Positions 30,016 to 38,275 of a stretch of 64,000 nucleotides of DNA are shown here, in pieces. Position numbers and translations under genes: made by a program. Below the pieces are notes generated by a model. That model was not told the DNA's origin and ran no database searches. It saw only the letters and a program-made list of their open reading frames with translations. Position 1 is the stretch's first letter, and every line of letters begins with the position of its first letter. The DNA is from Formicincola oecophyllae (GTDB taxonomy: Bacteria; Pseudomonadota; Alphaproteobacteria; Acetobacterales; Acetobacteraceae), in assembly GCF_006542395.2 (NCBI RefSeq), contig NZ_CP038231.1:124001-188000 (forward strand). Direction: 5' to 3'.

Positions 30016-30864
30016 TCAGCAGGATTCATCCCCTGTCGCCAAGGGGTAGCCACCTTCAGCGGGCTTGGCTTCCACGCCAAGGTCTTCCGGTGCGATTTCA
30101 CGCACCACGCCGCCATCCAACGTCAGGATCCTGTCCATGCGGGCGGCAAGGGCGGGGTTGTGCGTGGCCACCAGGGCGGCTGCGCCTTCATCACGCACAA
30201 CGTGCAACAGTTCCTGGAAGACGCTTTCAGCGGTGCCTGTGTCCAAATTGCCTGTTGGCTCGTCCGCCAAGATTAGGCGAGGGTGATTGGCCATGGCGCG
30301 CGCAATGGCGGTGCGCTGCTTCTCCCCCCCTGAAAGCTCGCCAGGGCGGCGGTCCCCCTTGCCAGCCAAGCCAAAGCGCCCAAGCAGGGCCTGGGCGCGT
30401 TTGCGCGCTTTGGCAGCGGGCACATTGGCGGCCAGCTGGGGCAGCATGATGTTCTCCGCCGCTGTGAACTCCCCCAGCAAATGGTGAAACTGATACACAA
30501 AGCCGATGTCATCACGCCGCACCTTGGTGCGCGCCTTGTCATCAAGGCTGGAGACATCACGGCCATTGATGGCGATGGAACCACCGTCAGGGCTCTCCAA
30601 CAGGCCAGCCAAATGCAGCAGCGTTGACTTGCCCGTGCCGGAAGGCGCCACCAGGGCCACAATCTCTCCCGGGCGGAGGGTGAGGTCGGCATTCTTGAGG
30701 ACCTCCACCACTGCCCGGTCGCCGTCAGTGAAGCGGCGGCGCACATTGGAAAGCTGGAGCGCAGGCGCGGTAACGCCCTGATGGTTTGGCGTGGCTTCAG
30801 GCATGGCATGGTTCCGAGGGGAAGCTTCAGGGCTGGGCTTCAGGATTTCAGGGCGCTCATTCAT
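30016..30864 (-). CDS. lolD: Lipoprotein-releasing ABC transporter ATP-binding protein LolD
   Basis: A 282-residue ABC ATPase. Walker [14 protein letters not shown]-loop region [21 protein letters not shown] (a LolD hallmark), signature LSGGEKQR, Walker [13 protein letters not shown] and switch His in ATHNP. It powers extraction of lipoproteins from the inner membrane. The start at 30864 overlaps the permease stop by 8 bases; a second ATG 20 codons on is possible, since the first 40 residues are Pro-rich and not conserved-looking. The C-terminal tail is longer than in E. coli. Confidence 0.93.
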   Translation of the reverse strand: MNERPEILKPSPEASPRNHAMPEATPNHQGVTAPALQLSNVRRRFTDGDRAVVEVLKNADLTLRPGEIVALVAPSGTGKSTLLHLAGLLESPDGGSIAINGRDVSSLDDKARTKVRRDDIGFVYQFHHLLGEFTAAENIMLPQLAANVPAAKARKRAQALLGRFGLAGKGDRRPGELSGGEKQRTAIARAMANHPRLILADEPTGNLDTGTAESVFQELLHVVRDEGAAALVATHNPALAARMDRILTLDGGVVREIAPEDLGVEAKPAEGGYPLATGDESC

Positions 30865-32107
30865 GGCGCAGGGTCTTGACGGGATCAGTGCGCGCCGCCC
30901 GCCAGGAGGGGTAGAGCGTGGCCAGGAAGCTCAACGCCAGGGAAAGGCCCACCACCCCGAACACCTGGCTCCAGATCAGGCGCGCTGGCAGGTGGGCGAG
31001 GAAATAGACCTGCGGGTTGAACAGGCTCACCCCCGTGACGGCCTCCAGGGCGCGCTTGATGCGCTCAATGTTGAGGGCGAACCCAACGCCAAGCGCCGTC
31101 CCCACCATGGTGCCAGCCACCCCAACGCTCAACCCGCACATCATGAACACCCGCATCACCGCCCCGCGGCTGGCGCCGAACGTGCGCAGGATGGCGATGT
31201 CGGCAGCTTTGTCGCGCACCATCATGATGAGGGAGGAAATAACGTTGAACGCCGCCACCAGGATAATCAGCGCCAGGATCAGGAACATGACGTTCTGCTC
31301 CACCGTCACGGCCTCCAGGAAGCCATTGGCGCTTTGCGTCCAGTCCAGGACCTGCAGGGGGCGGTCATCGAGGACATGGGCCACGGCGCGCCCCACAGGG
31401 CGCACCTCCATGGGATTGGCGGTGCTGACCTGGATCACGCTTACAGCATCCCCTGCAAGAAGGAAGCGCTGCGCCTGCGGCAGGGGCATCAGGATGATGT
31501 TGCTGTTGTAATCATTCCAGTTGGCGTCAAAAATCGCCGTCACATGCGCCCGCATCACCCGTGGCATGGTGCCGAAGGCGGTGGGCCGCCCGTTGGGGGA
31601 AAGCAGCGTGACTTCACTGCCGACATTGAGGCCGGCATGGCTGGCCATGGTCACCCCAATGGCAACGCTGGCTGGGGCGCTGGCCCAATCATGCCACGTA
31701 CCTTCCACCAAACCATTGCTGAGCGCCTTCCAACCCAGCAGGTCAGCAGGGGCCACCCCTTCCACCATGGCGCCAGTGCTGAAGGAGCCAGCCTGCATCA
31801 GCACCGTGCCCTGCAGTAACGGCACGGCCATGGTCACCCCTGGGGCGTGGCGCACCCGTTCAGCCAAGGGCGCGTAGTGATCGATGGGCCGGCCATAGCC
31901 GTAAACCCCCAGATCGCCGTGCAGCCCCAGGATGCGCCCCATCAGATCTGCCTTAAAGCCATTCATCACCGCCATGACGATGATGAGCGTGGCCACCCCC
32001 AGCGCAATCCCCCCCAGGGAGAAGGCAGCGATGACGGAGGCGAAACGCTCCCCCTTGCGTGAGCGCAAGTAACGCCACGCCAGCTTGCGTTCAAAAGCGT
32101 TGAACAT
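30857..32107 (-). CDS. lolC: Lipoprotein-releasing ABC transporter permease, LolC/LolE (LolF) type
   Basis: A 416-residue inner-membrane permease: one helix at the N-terminus ([31 protein letters not shown]), a large periplasmic domain, then three helices at the C-terminus including [20 protein letters not shown], and [16 protein letters not shown] at the end, the MacB/LolC layout. Only one permease gene is present here, matching the alphaproteobacterial arrangement where a single LolF-like subunit replaces separate LolC and LolE. GGAGG precedes the ATG. It is 36 bases after proS. Confidence 0.93.
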   Translation of the reverse strand: MFNAFERKLAWRYLRSRKGERFASVIAAFSLGGIALGVATLIIVMAVMNGFKADLMGRILGLHGDLGVYGYGRPIDHYAPLAERVRHAPGVTMAVPLLQGTVLMQAGSFSTGAMVEGVAPADLLGWKALSNGLVEGTWHDWASAPASVAIGVTMASHAGLNVGSEVTLLSPNGRPTAFGTMPRVMRAHVTAIFDANWNDYNSNIILMPLPQAQRFLLAGDAVSVIQVSTANPMEVRPVGRAVAHVLDDRPLQVLDWTQSANGFLEAVTVEQNVMFLILALIILVAAFNVISSLIMMVRDKAADIAILRTFGASRGAVMRVFMMCGLSVGVAGTMVGTALGVGFALNIERIKRALEAVTGVSLFNPQVYFLAHLPARLIWSQVFGVVGLSLALSFLATLYPSWRAARTDPVKTLRHE

Positions 32108-32143
32108 GCGCCCTCCAAGGGGTGGCAGATGAAGGGGAGTGCC

Positions 32144-33466
32144 TCAGGAGGCCTTCAGGCCAAAGCGCGCCATGAAGTCGTCCACGGGCATTTCGCTGCG
32201 TTCGCCGCTGGCGCGGTTTTTCAGCTCCACCTGGCCGGCCTTGGCGCCGCGCGGGCCGATGATGACCTGCCAGGGCAGCCCGAGCAGGTCAGCGTCGTTG
32301 AACTTCACGCCTGCGCGCTCCTTGCGGTCGTCATAGAGAATGTTCTCAGGGTCAGCGCTGTAGAGGCGCGCGCAGAGCGCGTCCGTTGCCTCATCGCCAG
32401 GGCGGAGGTTGATAAGCGCGAACCGCCACGGCGCCACGCTTTCTGGCCAGATAATGCCATTATCGTCATGGCTGGCCTCAATGATGGCCCCCACAAGGCG
32501 GGAAACGCCAATGCCGTAGCAGCCCATGTCAGGGTGGGTTGGGCTACCGTCCTCCCCCGTCACCGTAACGCCCATGGCTTCAGTGTATTTGGGGCCAAGG
32601 TGGAAGATCTGCCCCACCTCAATACCGCGGCCTTCGCGCCTTTGCTCTGCTGGCACCTTCTCCCAGGCTGCCTCGTCGTGCTTTTCGTCTGTAGCGGCGT
32701 AGTGGGTGGCCAGCACGTCCTGCACAGCCTTGAGGTCCTCGGCGCTGTCAGCGTCCAGGTCGCGCTTGCTCCAGTCAATGCCTTCCCAGGCAGCGTCATA
32801 GAACACGCCGCTTTCCCCAGCGGGCGCCAGGACCAGGAACTCGTGGCTCAAATTGCCGCCAATGGGGCCGGTGTCCGCCTGCATGGGCACGGCGTTGACG
32901 CCAATGCGGCGGAACGTGCGCAGGTAGGCCAGCATTTGGCGCCAATAGTTGCGCTCCGCCCCCTCCTTGCTGACATCGAAGGAATAGCCGTCCTTCATGT
33001 AGAATTCCCGTCCCCGCATGACACCAAAGCGCGGGCGCACCTCATCGCGGAACTTCCACTGCAGGTGGTAGAGGGTCAGGGGCAGTTCCTTATAGGATTT
33101 AACCACGGCGCCAAAGATATCCGTGATCATCTCCTCATTGGTGGGGCCGTAGAGTAGCTCCCGCTCATGGCGGTCCGTGATGCGCAGCATCTCAGGGCCG
33201 TAGGCGTCATAACGCCCAGACCGGCGCCACAAATCAGCGCTCTGCAAAGTGGGCATCAGCACTTCCTGCGCACCGATGCGGTCCTGCTCCTCCCGCACGA
33301 TGGTGGAGATGGCGCGCAGCACGCGCAGCCCGGCGGGCAGCCAAGCGTAAATGCCAGCGGCGGTCTGGCGCACAAGGCCTGCGCGCAGCATCAACCGGTG
33401 GGAAGTGATGGTGGCTTCAGTAGGCACTTCCTTGAGCGTGGGCTGGAAAGCTTCCGTAAGCTTCAT
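32144..33466 (-). CDS. proS: Prolyl-tRNA synthetase, short alphaproteobacterial type
   Basis: A 440-residue class II synthetase charging tRNA-Pro. Motif 2 is seen in [22 protein letters not shown], and motif 3 and the anticodon domain in [15 protein letters not shown] and PWRFALINL. The INS editing domain (about 180 residues) of E. coli ProRS is missing, as in other alphaproteobacteria, so mischarged Ala-tRNA-Pro must be cleared by a free-standing editing protein elsewhere. The start at 33466 gives the usual [15 protein letters not shown]; the open frame upstream is unlike the family. Confidence 0.95.
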   Translation of the reverse strand: MKLTEAFQPTLKEVPTEATITSHRLMLRAGLVRQTAAGIYAWLPAGLRVLRAISTIVREEQDRIGAQEVLMPTLQSADLWRRSGRYDAYGPEMLRITDRHERELLYGPTNEEMITDIFGAVVKSYKELPLTLYHLQWKFRDEVRPRFGVMRGREFYMKDGYSFDVSKEGAERNYWRQMLAYLRTFRRIGVNAVPMQADTGPIGGNLSHEFLVLAPAGESGVFYDAAWEGIDWSKRDLDADSAEDLKAVQDVLATHYAATDEKHDEAAWEKVPAEQRREGRGIEVGQIFHLGPKYTEAMGVTVTGEDGSPTHPDMGCYGIGVSRLVGAIIEASHDDNGIIWPESVAPWRFALINLRPGDEATDALCARLYSADPENILYDDRKERAGVKFNDADLLGLPWQVIIGPRGAKAGQVELKNRASGERSEMPVDDFMARFGLKAS

Positions 33467-33553
33467 GGTCTGGGTGTCCGTGTCAGGGAGCGCGCCCCAG
33501 CCCACGCCCCTTCACAAGGGGCTTCGGCTGGGGGCTGGGATGGTTGGTGGCCT

Positions 33554-35524
33554 TCAGACCCGCAGCAGGTGGACATCCACCAGGGGGCGCTTCTGGAGCT
33601 TACGGCCAAGGGCGCGGCGCAGCGCTGTGCGGGCGGCATCGCGGAAGGCGACATTGTCCTCGCGCAACTCATCGGGGATCTCATCGATGGCGCGGGCGAA
33701 ATCAGCCTGGATGCGCTGGGTCTCGCTGTCCTCAGGGTCGAGCAGGCCAGGGGCGCTGATGCGTGGCTCCCCAATCACGTAGCCTTCGTTGTCGACCGCG
33801 AAGCTGGCCAGAACGGCGCCGTTGTAAAGCATGCGGCGGCGGTCGGCCATCACGCCGCCCGTCATGGGCAGCAGGCGCCCATCGTCCACAGCAAGCTTGG
33901 CCACAGGCACGGTGTCGACCACCTCCAGCTTGTCGGGGGTGATGTCAAGGACATCGCCATCCTCAAGCAGGACCACGTCGGCGCCGGCTTCGCGCGCCAG
34001 GGCTCCCTGGGCGGTCAGGTGGCGCCATTCACCATGGGTGGGCACGCTGAACTTAGGCTTGATGAGGCTGTAGAGGTGCCTGATGTCCTCGCTGGTGGCG
34101 TGGCCTGAGGTGTGGGTCAGGGTCTCACGGTCAGTGATGACCTGAACGCCGTTGCGGGTCAGGTTGTCCTGCACCGTGACAACGGCGCGCTCATTGCCCG
34201 GAATCACGCGCGAGCTGTAGATGACGGTGTCGCCCTCGCCGAAATTGATGGTGTTGTGGCTGTCATTGGCGATGCGCGAAAGGGCGGAACGCTCCTCCCC
34301 CTGGCTGCCTGTGATGATCATCAACATTTGGTTGTCGTTGATGTTCTTCACCTCAGCGTCCATTTCCGTCAGGAAGGGGGGGACGTCAGCCAGGTAGCCG
34401 CACTCACGCGCGGCCGCCTCCAGGTTGCGCAGGCTGCGCCCCACCACCATGACCTTGCGGCCAGCGGCCTGGGCAGCCTTAGCGATGCTCTCGATGCGCG
34501 CCACGTTGGAGGCGAAGCAGGTGACGGCCACGCGCCCCTTGCCCTTCAACCCCATGATGAGGTCCGTCAAGGATTTGCGGACGGCGCCCTCCGTTACGGA
34601 AGAGCCTTCCTTGAGGGCATTGGTGCTGTCGCCGATGACGGCCAGCACGCCTTCATCGCCCAGCTTGGCCAGGCGCTCGAAATCGGTGCGCGGCCCCACC
34701 ATGGGCTCTGAATCCACTTTCCAGTCGCCTGTGTGGAGGATGGTGCCTTGGGGTGTGCGCAAAGCAACGGACTGCGCCTCCACGATGGAGTGCGCCATGG
34801 GGATGAACTCAAGGTCAAAGGGGCCGACCTCAAAACGCGAGCCAGGCTGGATGACATGCAGCGGCACCTCGCCCAGCAGGCGCGCCTCCTCAAGCTTGCG
34901 GCGCAGGACGGCGGCAGCGAAGGGGGTGGCGTAAATGGGGCATTTCAACTGCGGCCAGAGATGGGCGACAGCGCCGATGTGGTCTTCATGGGCATGGGTG
35001 ATGACCAAGCCACGCAGGTTCTTGCGGCGCTGGGCGATGAAGGTGGGGTCTGGCACCAGCACGTCCGCCTCAGGGGTGTCATTGCCAGAGAAGCCCAGCC
35101 CACAGTCAATGGCCAGCCAGTTGTCCTTGCCGTCCTTGCGCAGGTTGTAGAGGTTGAAATTCATGCCGATTTCACCCGTGCCGCCCAAAGGCACGAAGAA
35201 CAGGCCATCCTTCTTGGGGGCGGGTTTACGGCCACGCGCTGGCGCCTGGCCAGCGCGGTTGCGGCTTTCCTGGCGCTCCCCCTGGGCTTTGGCGCCAGAA
35301 CCCTGGCGGCTGCGGGGGGCGCTTGCGCGCGGCGCGGAACGGCCCCTGCCGCGTGCTGGCCTGCCTTCGCGTTCAGCGCGGCCACCCTGCTTGGCTGGCG
35401 CGGCTTGCTCCGCCTGAGGGGCAGCCGGCGCTGCGCTGGCTGCTGGCGCAGTGCCCTGGCTGTCAGCGCCCTGGTGGGCAGGAATGTTAATCTGCACCGG
35501 TGCGGGCGCGTTTTGGGTCGTCAT
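33554..35524 (-). CDS. rnj: Ribonuclease J
   Basis: A 656-residue metallo-beta-lactamase/beta-CASP nuclease with endo- and 5'-exonuclease activity in mRNA turnover and rRNA maturation. The zinc motif HAHEDH is in LVITHAHEDHIGAVAHL; a second set includes HTGDWKVDSEP, GDSTNAL and the beta-CASP TSGHATSEDI. The catalytic part starts near residue 106 (DGLFFVPLGGTGEIGMNF). Before it lies a Gln/Ala/Pro then Arg/Gly-rich extension of about 105 residues, likely disordered and RNA-binding. It sits between coaX and proS, a common alphaproteobacterial order. Confidence 0.94.
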   Translation of the reverse strand: MTTQNAPAPVQINIPAHQGADSQGTAPAASAAPAAPQAEQAAPAKQGGRAEREGRPARGRGRSAPRASAPRSRQGSGAKAQGERQESRNRAGQAPARGRKPAPKKDGLFFVPLGGTGEIGMNFNLYNLRKDGKDNWLAIDCGLGFSGNDTPEADVLVPDPTFIAQRRKNLRGLVITHAHEDHIGAVAHLWPQLKCPIYATPFAAAVLRRKLEEARLLGEVPLHVIQPGSRFEVGPFDLEFIPMAHSIVEAQSVALRTPQGTILHTGDWKVDSEPMVGPRTDFERLAKLGDEGVLAVIGDSTNALKEGSSVTEGAVRKSLTDLIMGLKGKGRVAVTCFASNVARIESIAKAAQAAGRKVMVVGRSLRNLEAAARECGYLADVPPFLTEMDAEVKNINDNQMLMIITGSQGEERSALSRIANDSHNTINFGEGDTVIYSSRVIPGNERAVVTVQDNLTRNGVQVITDRETLTHTSGHATSEDIRHLYSLIKPKFSVPTHGEWRHLTAQGALAREAGADVVLLEDGDVLDITPDKLEVVDTVPVAKLAVDDGRLLPMTGGVMADRRRMLYNGAVLASFAVDNEGYVIGEPRISAPGLLDPEDSETQRIQADFARAIDEIPDELREDNVAFRDAARTALRRALGRKLQKRPLVDVHLLRV

Positions 35525-35626
35525 GACGTTTGTCTGTCCTTAATTAAGGGGCGGCTTGCTGTGAAGACGCCCTTGGAAATGGTCTGCCAAGCTGGAAAGC
35601 CTGGATTTTCCGCACCCAACCGCTTT

Positions 35627-36562
35627 TCAGGGAAGCGTGCGAACGAATTCTTTTTCATTGCGCTGCGCCAAAAGGCGCAGCCCATCCAATGTCAGGTCAG
35701 GGGCGATGACATCGAAAATTCCCCCACCCACATCACATCCGCCATTTTGGTGGACCAGCCCCTGGCGCGCACCTAAATGGCTTTTACCCTCCCCAGCCGC
35801 GCCACCAGGGCGCTGAACTGCAAAAAGGGGGGCAAGGCCGCCCGTGGCGATCAAGCGGCAGGAGGAAACCTCCCCCTCCGCCACGAGGTCAGCGGCCAAA
35901 CGGCTGGTGATGCCCCGCACCAGCCCCTCATAACCCCAGTAAATACCAGACTGCATGGCCTCTGTCGTGTTGCGCCCTATAGCGCGCTGGGGCCTTGCAA
36001 TGCTGACGCGCGGCAGGCGTGCGGCCGCATGATGAAGGGCGTCAATGGAAAGGTTGACCCCTGGGGCAATGGCCCCGCCACGGTAACGCCCCTGCCCATC
36101 CACAACATCAAACGTTGTGGCGGTGCCAAAATCAACCACTATCAGCCCCTGCCCTTCCGAACGGTACAGTTCGTGGGCTGCCAAACCGTTGAGCCTGCGG
36201 TCAGCACCAAGCTCCTCAGGGGCGTCCACCAAAACGTCAAGCCCCCAATCAAGCGCTGTCGTCACCTCAAGGGGGGTCACCTTCAGCCAACGTTCGCAGA
36301 AACGCCTGATCTCGTGAACTGCACCAGGTACCACGGAACCAATAATGGCCTGATGGATGGCGCCTCTGTCAAAGCCACTGCGTTCGAGCAGCCACAGGAA
36401 ACTGGCAGCGTAGTCATCGGCTGTGCGGCGCGGGTCGGTGTTCAAGCGCCAACGGCCCAGCCAACGCTCCGGGTTAGGGGCGGCGCTGCTTGGGCTTGGT
36501 ACGTTGTCAGCGCAAAGGGCGAAAACCACATTGGTGTTGCCCACATCAATTGCAAGCAGCAT
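35627..36562 (-). CDS. coaX: Type III pantothenate kinase
   Basis: 311 residues. CoaX phosphorylates pantothenate, the first step of coenzyme A synthesis. ASKHA-fold motifs: MLLAIDVGNTNVVFA at the N-terminus, LGADRRLNGLAAHE, IVVDFGTATTFDVVD and GGAIAPGVNLS, then RLIATGGLAPLFA. Normally only a few residues separate the last motif from the closing DPDLTLxGL segment; here 33 lie between (35720-35818), Gly-, Gln- and His-rich. The ATG at 36562 gives the family start; a GTG at 36568 is an alternative. It starts 12 bases after the birA stop. Confidence 0.93.
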   Translation of the reverse strand: MLLAIDVGNTNVVFALCADNVPSPSSAAPNPERWLGRWRLNTDPRRTADDYAASFLWLLERSGFDRGAIHQAIIGSVVPGAVHEIRRFCERWLKVTPLEVTTALDWGLDVLVDAPEELGADRRLNGLAAHELYRSEGQGLIVVDFGTATTFDVVDGQGRYRGGAIAPGVNLSIDALHHAAARLPRVSIARPQRAIGRNTTEAMQSGIYWGYEGLVRGITSRLAADLVAEGEVSSCRLIATGGLAPLFAVQRPGGAAGEGKSHLGARQGLVHQNGGCDVGGGIFDVIAPDLTLDGLRLLAQRNEKEFVRTLP

Positions 36563-36574
36563 GGGCACCAGTCA

Positions 36575-37426
36575 TCAGGCCAGACAAAGAACGTCACCCG
36601 TCATTACAGCAGCAAGGTTGCCTGAAGCATCCTTCAGAAGAAGCTTCCCCTGCGCGTCCACATCATGAAACATGCCGGTGATATAAGTGCCCGTACCCTG
36701 AACCGCAAGCATCGTGCCTGGCGGATGGGCGCGTTTTCGCCATTCAGCCAGCACAAAATCGCTTTTTCCCGTTCCCCAACCATCCATAAGAGCACCAAAG
36801 GCTTCCATGATGGCCCAGGCCAGGTCCGCAGGGCGGGGCGCGCTTTCCTGGCCAAGCCATACGGCCAAGGTGGTCACAGGGCGGCCTGTGCCTTCAGGGG
36901 CGTGGCGGAGGTTCACCCCAACCCCTATAACGGCGCAACGTCCCCCTCCCATAGCTTGGGGGCGGTGGGCTGTCTCAACCAGCATACCGCAAAGCTTGGC
37001 TGGCGGCAGGCCTTGTTGGTGCACCATGATGTCATTGGGCCATTTGATTTCCAAACGCGCAGGAGAGCCCCCCTCTACTGCCTGGTGGGACCAGAAACGT
37101 TCAAGCGCTTGGTGCACCGCCACAGCCGCCATGAAAGGCAGCATGGCAAGGAAGGCTTCCCCTGCTCCAGGCGTAGCGCCCTGGCTGGAAGTGGGGAAAT
37201 CTACCAGAAAAGAGAAGCTGAGATTGCCAGAAGGCGCTTGCCAAACCCGCCCCCTGCTGCCACGGCCAGCGCTTTGGCGCAGCGCCAGAACAGCCGTGCC
37301 AGAAGGTGCCCCCGCCATGGCCTGTGCCATCAAGGTAGTGGATGTGGAGGGCAACTCCCCATGGCAGGTGAGCTGCCAGGACACACCCTGGGAAGATTTT
37401 ATGGGGGGAGGGGAGGAATCAATCAT
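36575..37426 (-). CDS. birA: Biotin-[acetyl-CoA-carboxylase] ligase
   Basis: A monofunctional BirA of about 283 residues that attaches biotin to carboxylase carrier protein. Motifs: GELPSTSTTLMAQA, biotin loop RQSAGRGSRGRVWQAPSGNLSFS, KWPNDIMVHQQGLPPAKLCGMLVE and VIGVGVNLRHAP. The N-terminal repressor helix-turn-helix of E. coli BirA is missing, so no regulatory role is expected. The ATG at 37426 lies only 5 bases after the tRNA-Val CCA end with no ribosome site except within the tRNA; a GTG 19 codons on is another possible start. Confidence 0.9.
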   Translation of the reverse strand: MIDSSPPPIKSSQGVSWQLTCHGELPSTSTTLMAQAMAGAPSGTAVLALRQSAGRGSRGRVWQAPSGNLSFSFLVDFPTSSQGATPGAGEAFLAMLPFMAAVAVHQALERFWSHQAVEGGSPARLEIKWPNDIMVHQQGLPPAKLCGMLVETAHRPQAMGGGRCAVIGVGVNLRHAPEGTGRPVTTLAVWLGQESAPRPADLAWAIMEAFGALMDGWGTGKSDFVLAEWRKRAHPPGTMLAVQGTGTYITGMFHDVDAQGKLLLKDASGNLAAVMTGDVLCLA

Positions 37427-37431
37427 GATTT

Positions 37432-37507
37432 TGGTGGGCAATGACGGGATCGAACCGCCGACCCTCTCGGTGTAAACGAGATGCTCTACCAGCTGAGCTA
37501 ATTGCCC
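37432..37507 (-). tRNA. tRNA-Val (anticodon TAC)
   Basis: 76 bases with encoded CCA. Acceptor GGGCAAT pairs with ATTGCCC, the D-arm is GCTCAGCTGGTAGAGC, and the anticodon stem TCTCG/CGAGA holds TTTACAC with anticodon TAC. The T-arm GGCGGTTCGATCCCGTC is standard. birA begins 5 bases downstream on the same strand. Confidence 0.95.
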
Positions 37508-37688
37508 TTAGTCACCCTCAAAGCCTGCGCGCAAAGCTTGAAATGGCCACGCACAGCTTACGGGTGGGCTTGCTTAGCGCACTTAAAGGGTTGCTGGCAA
37601 GGCGTATTAGTGAGTTTCAATCCATAAAAAACCTGCCGCACAGCCCCTGAAAAGCCATGACCAGCAGGTCTGGAGCCCAAAAGGCCAG

Positions 37689-37715
37689 CTGCGCCTGGCC
37701 CCTATCAGGGCGCAG
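37689..37715 (-). terminator. Probable terminator of the HU gene
   Basis: Stem CTGCGCC/GGCGCAG (37709-37715 with 37689-37695, loop 13) begins 15 bases after the HU stop; on the minus strand it is followed by CTGGCCTTTT, a short T-rich run. Confidence 0.45.
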
Positions 37716-37729
37716 GGCGCAGGGCGTTT

Positions 37730-38020
37730 TCAGCTTTTGCTGACAGCGTCCTTAAGGACCTTGCCAGGCTTGAAACGCACAGAGGTGGAAGCGGGGATGT
37801 CGATTTCCTCGCCCGTGCGGGGGTTGCGGCCCTTAGCAGCCTTGCGGTGCGCCGTGACAAAGCTGCCAAAGCCAACCAGGCGCACTTCCTGGCCCTTGGC
37901 CAAGGCTTGCTCAATGGTTTTGAGGAGCTCTTCAACAACAACCGTCATTTTAGATTTCGGCAGGTCGGTCTCAGCAGCGACAGCAGCGATGAGCTCCTGC
38001 TTGTTCAGGGGTTTCTCCAT
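37730..38020 (-). CDS. hupB: DNA-binding protein HU
   Basis: A 96-residue nucleoid protein. Family signatures: N-terminal MEKPLNKQELIAAVA, VRLVGFGSFVTAHRKAAKGRNP with the DNA-bending arm and its tip Pro (GEEIDIPASTSVRFKPGK). AAGG is 6 bases ahead of the ATG. It follows lon on the same strand across a 252-base gap that contains two hairpins, so it is probably its own transcript. Confidence 0.95.
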   Translation of the reverse strand: MEKPLNKQELIAAVAAETDLPKSKMTVVVEELLKTIEQALAKGQEVRLVGFGSFVTAHRKAAKGRNPRTGEEIDIPASTSVRFKPGKVLKDAVSKS

Positions 38021-38142
38021 GATGCCTTTTCCACGTCTGGAGGCGCCGCCTGGTGAAGGCCGCCCTTGATAGGCGGCAAAACAGGTCGGCCCTGGTTAAG
38101 TGATCACTTCAGCACTATGGACCGCCTGCCATGAGGTCAACA

Positions 38143-38165
38143 GGGGGTTGCCTAAAAGAACCCCC
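38143..38165 (-). terminator. Hairpin between lon and HU gene
   Basis: Perfect stem GGGGGTT (38143-38149) / AACCCCC (38159-38165), loop 9. No T-tract. It may terminate lon read-through or structure the HU leader. Confidence 0.35.
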
Positions 38166-38247
38166 GTTTCAGGCCAAAAACTCCTCTATGCTGTTTGAAT
38201 GCAACAGTTTCAGGCCTGATGACCCCTATCCTTGTCAGTTAGCCTTG

Positions 38248-38275
38248 TAAGGGGCCGCGGCAGAATGGCCCCTTA
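38248..38275 (-). terminator. Hairpin overlapping the lon stop codon
   Basis: Perfect 9-bp stem TAAGGGGCC (38248-38256) / GGCCCCTTA (38267-38275), loop 10; its upstream arm includes the lon TAA. It lacks a T-tract but is well placed to end the lon mRNA. Confidence 0.45.

Noticed and set aside
32129-33157. 342-residue plus-strand frame across proS
   Set aside because: Shadow of the synthetase gene with no family resemblance.
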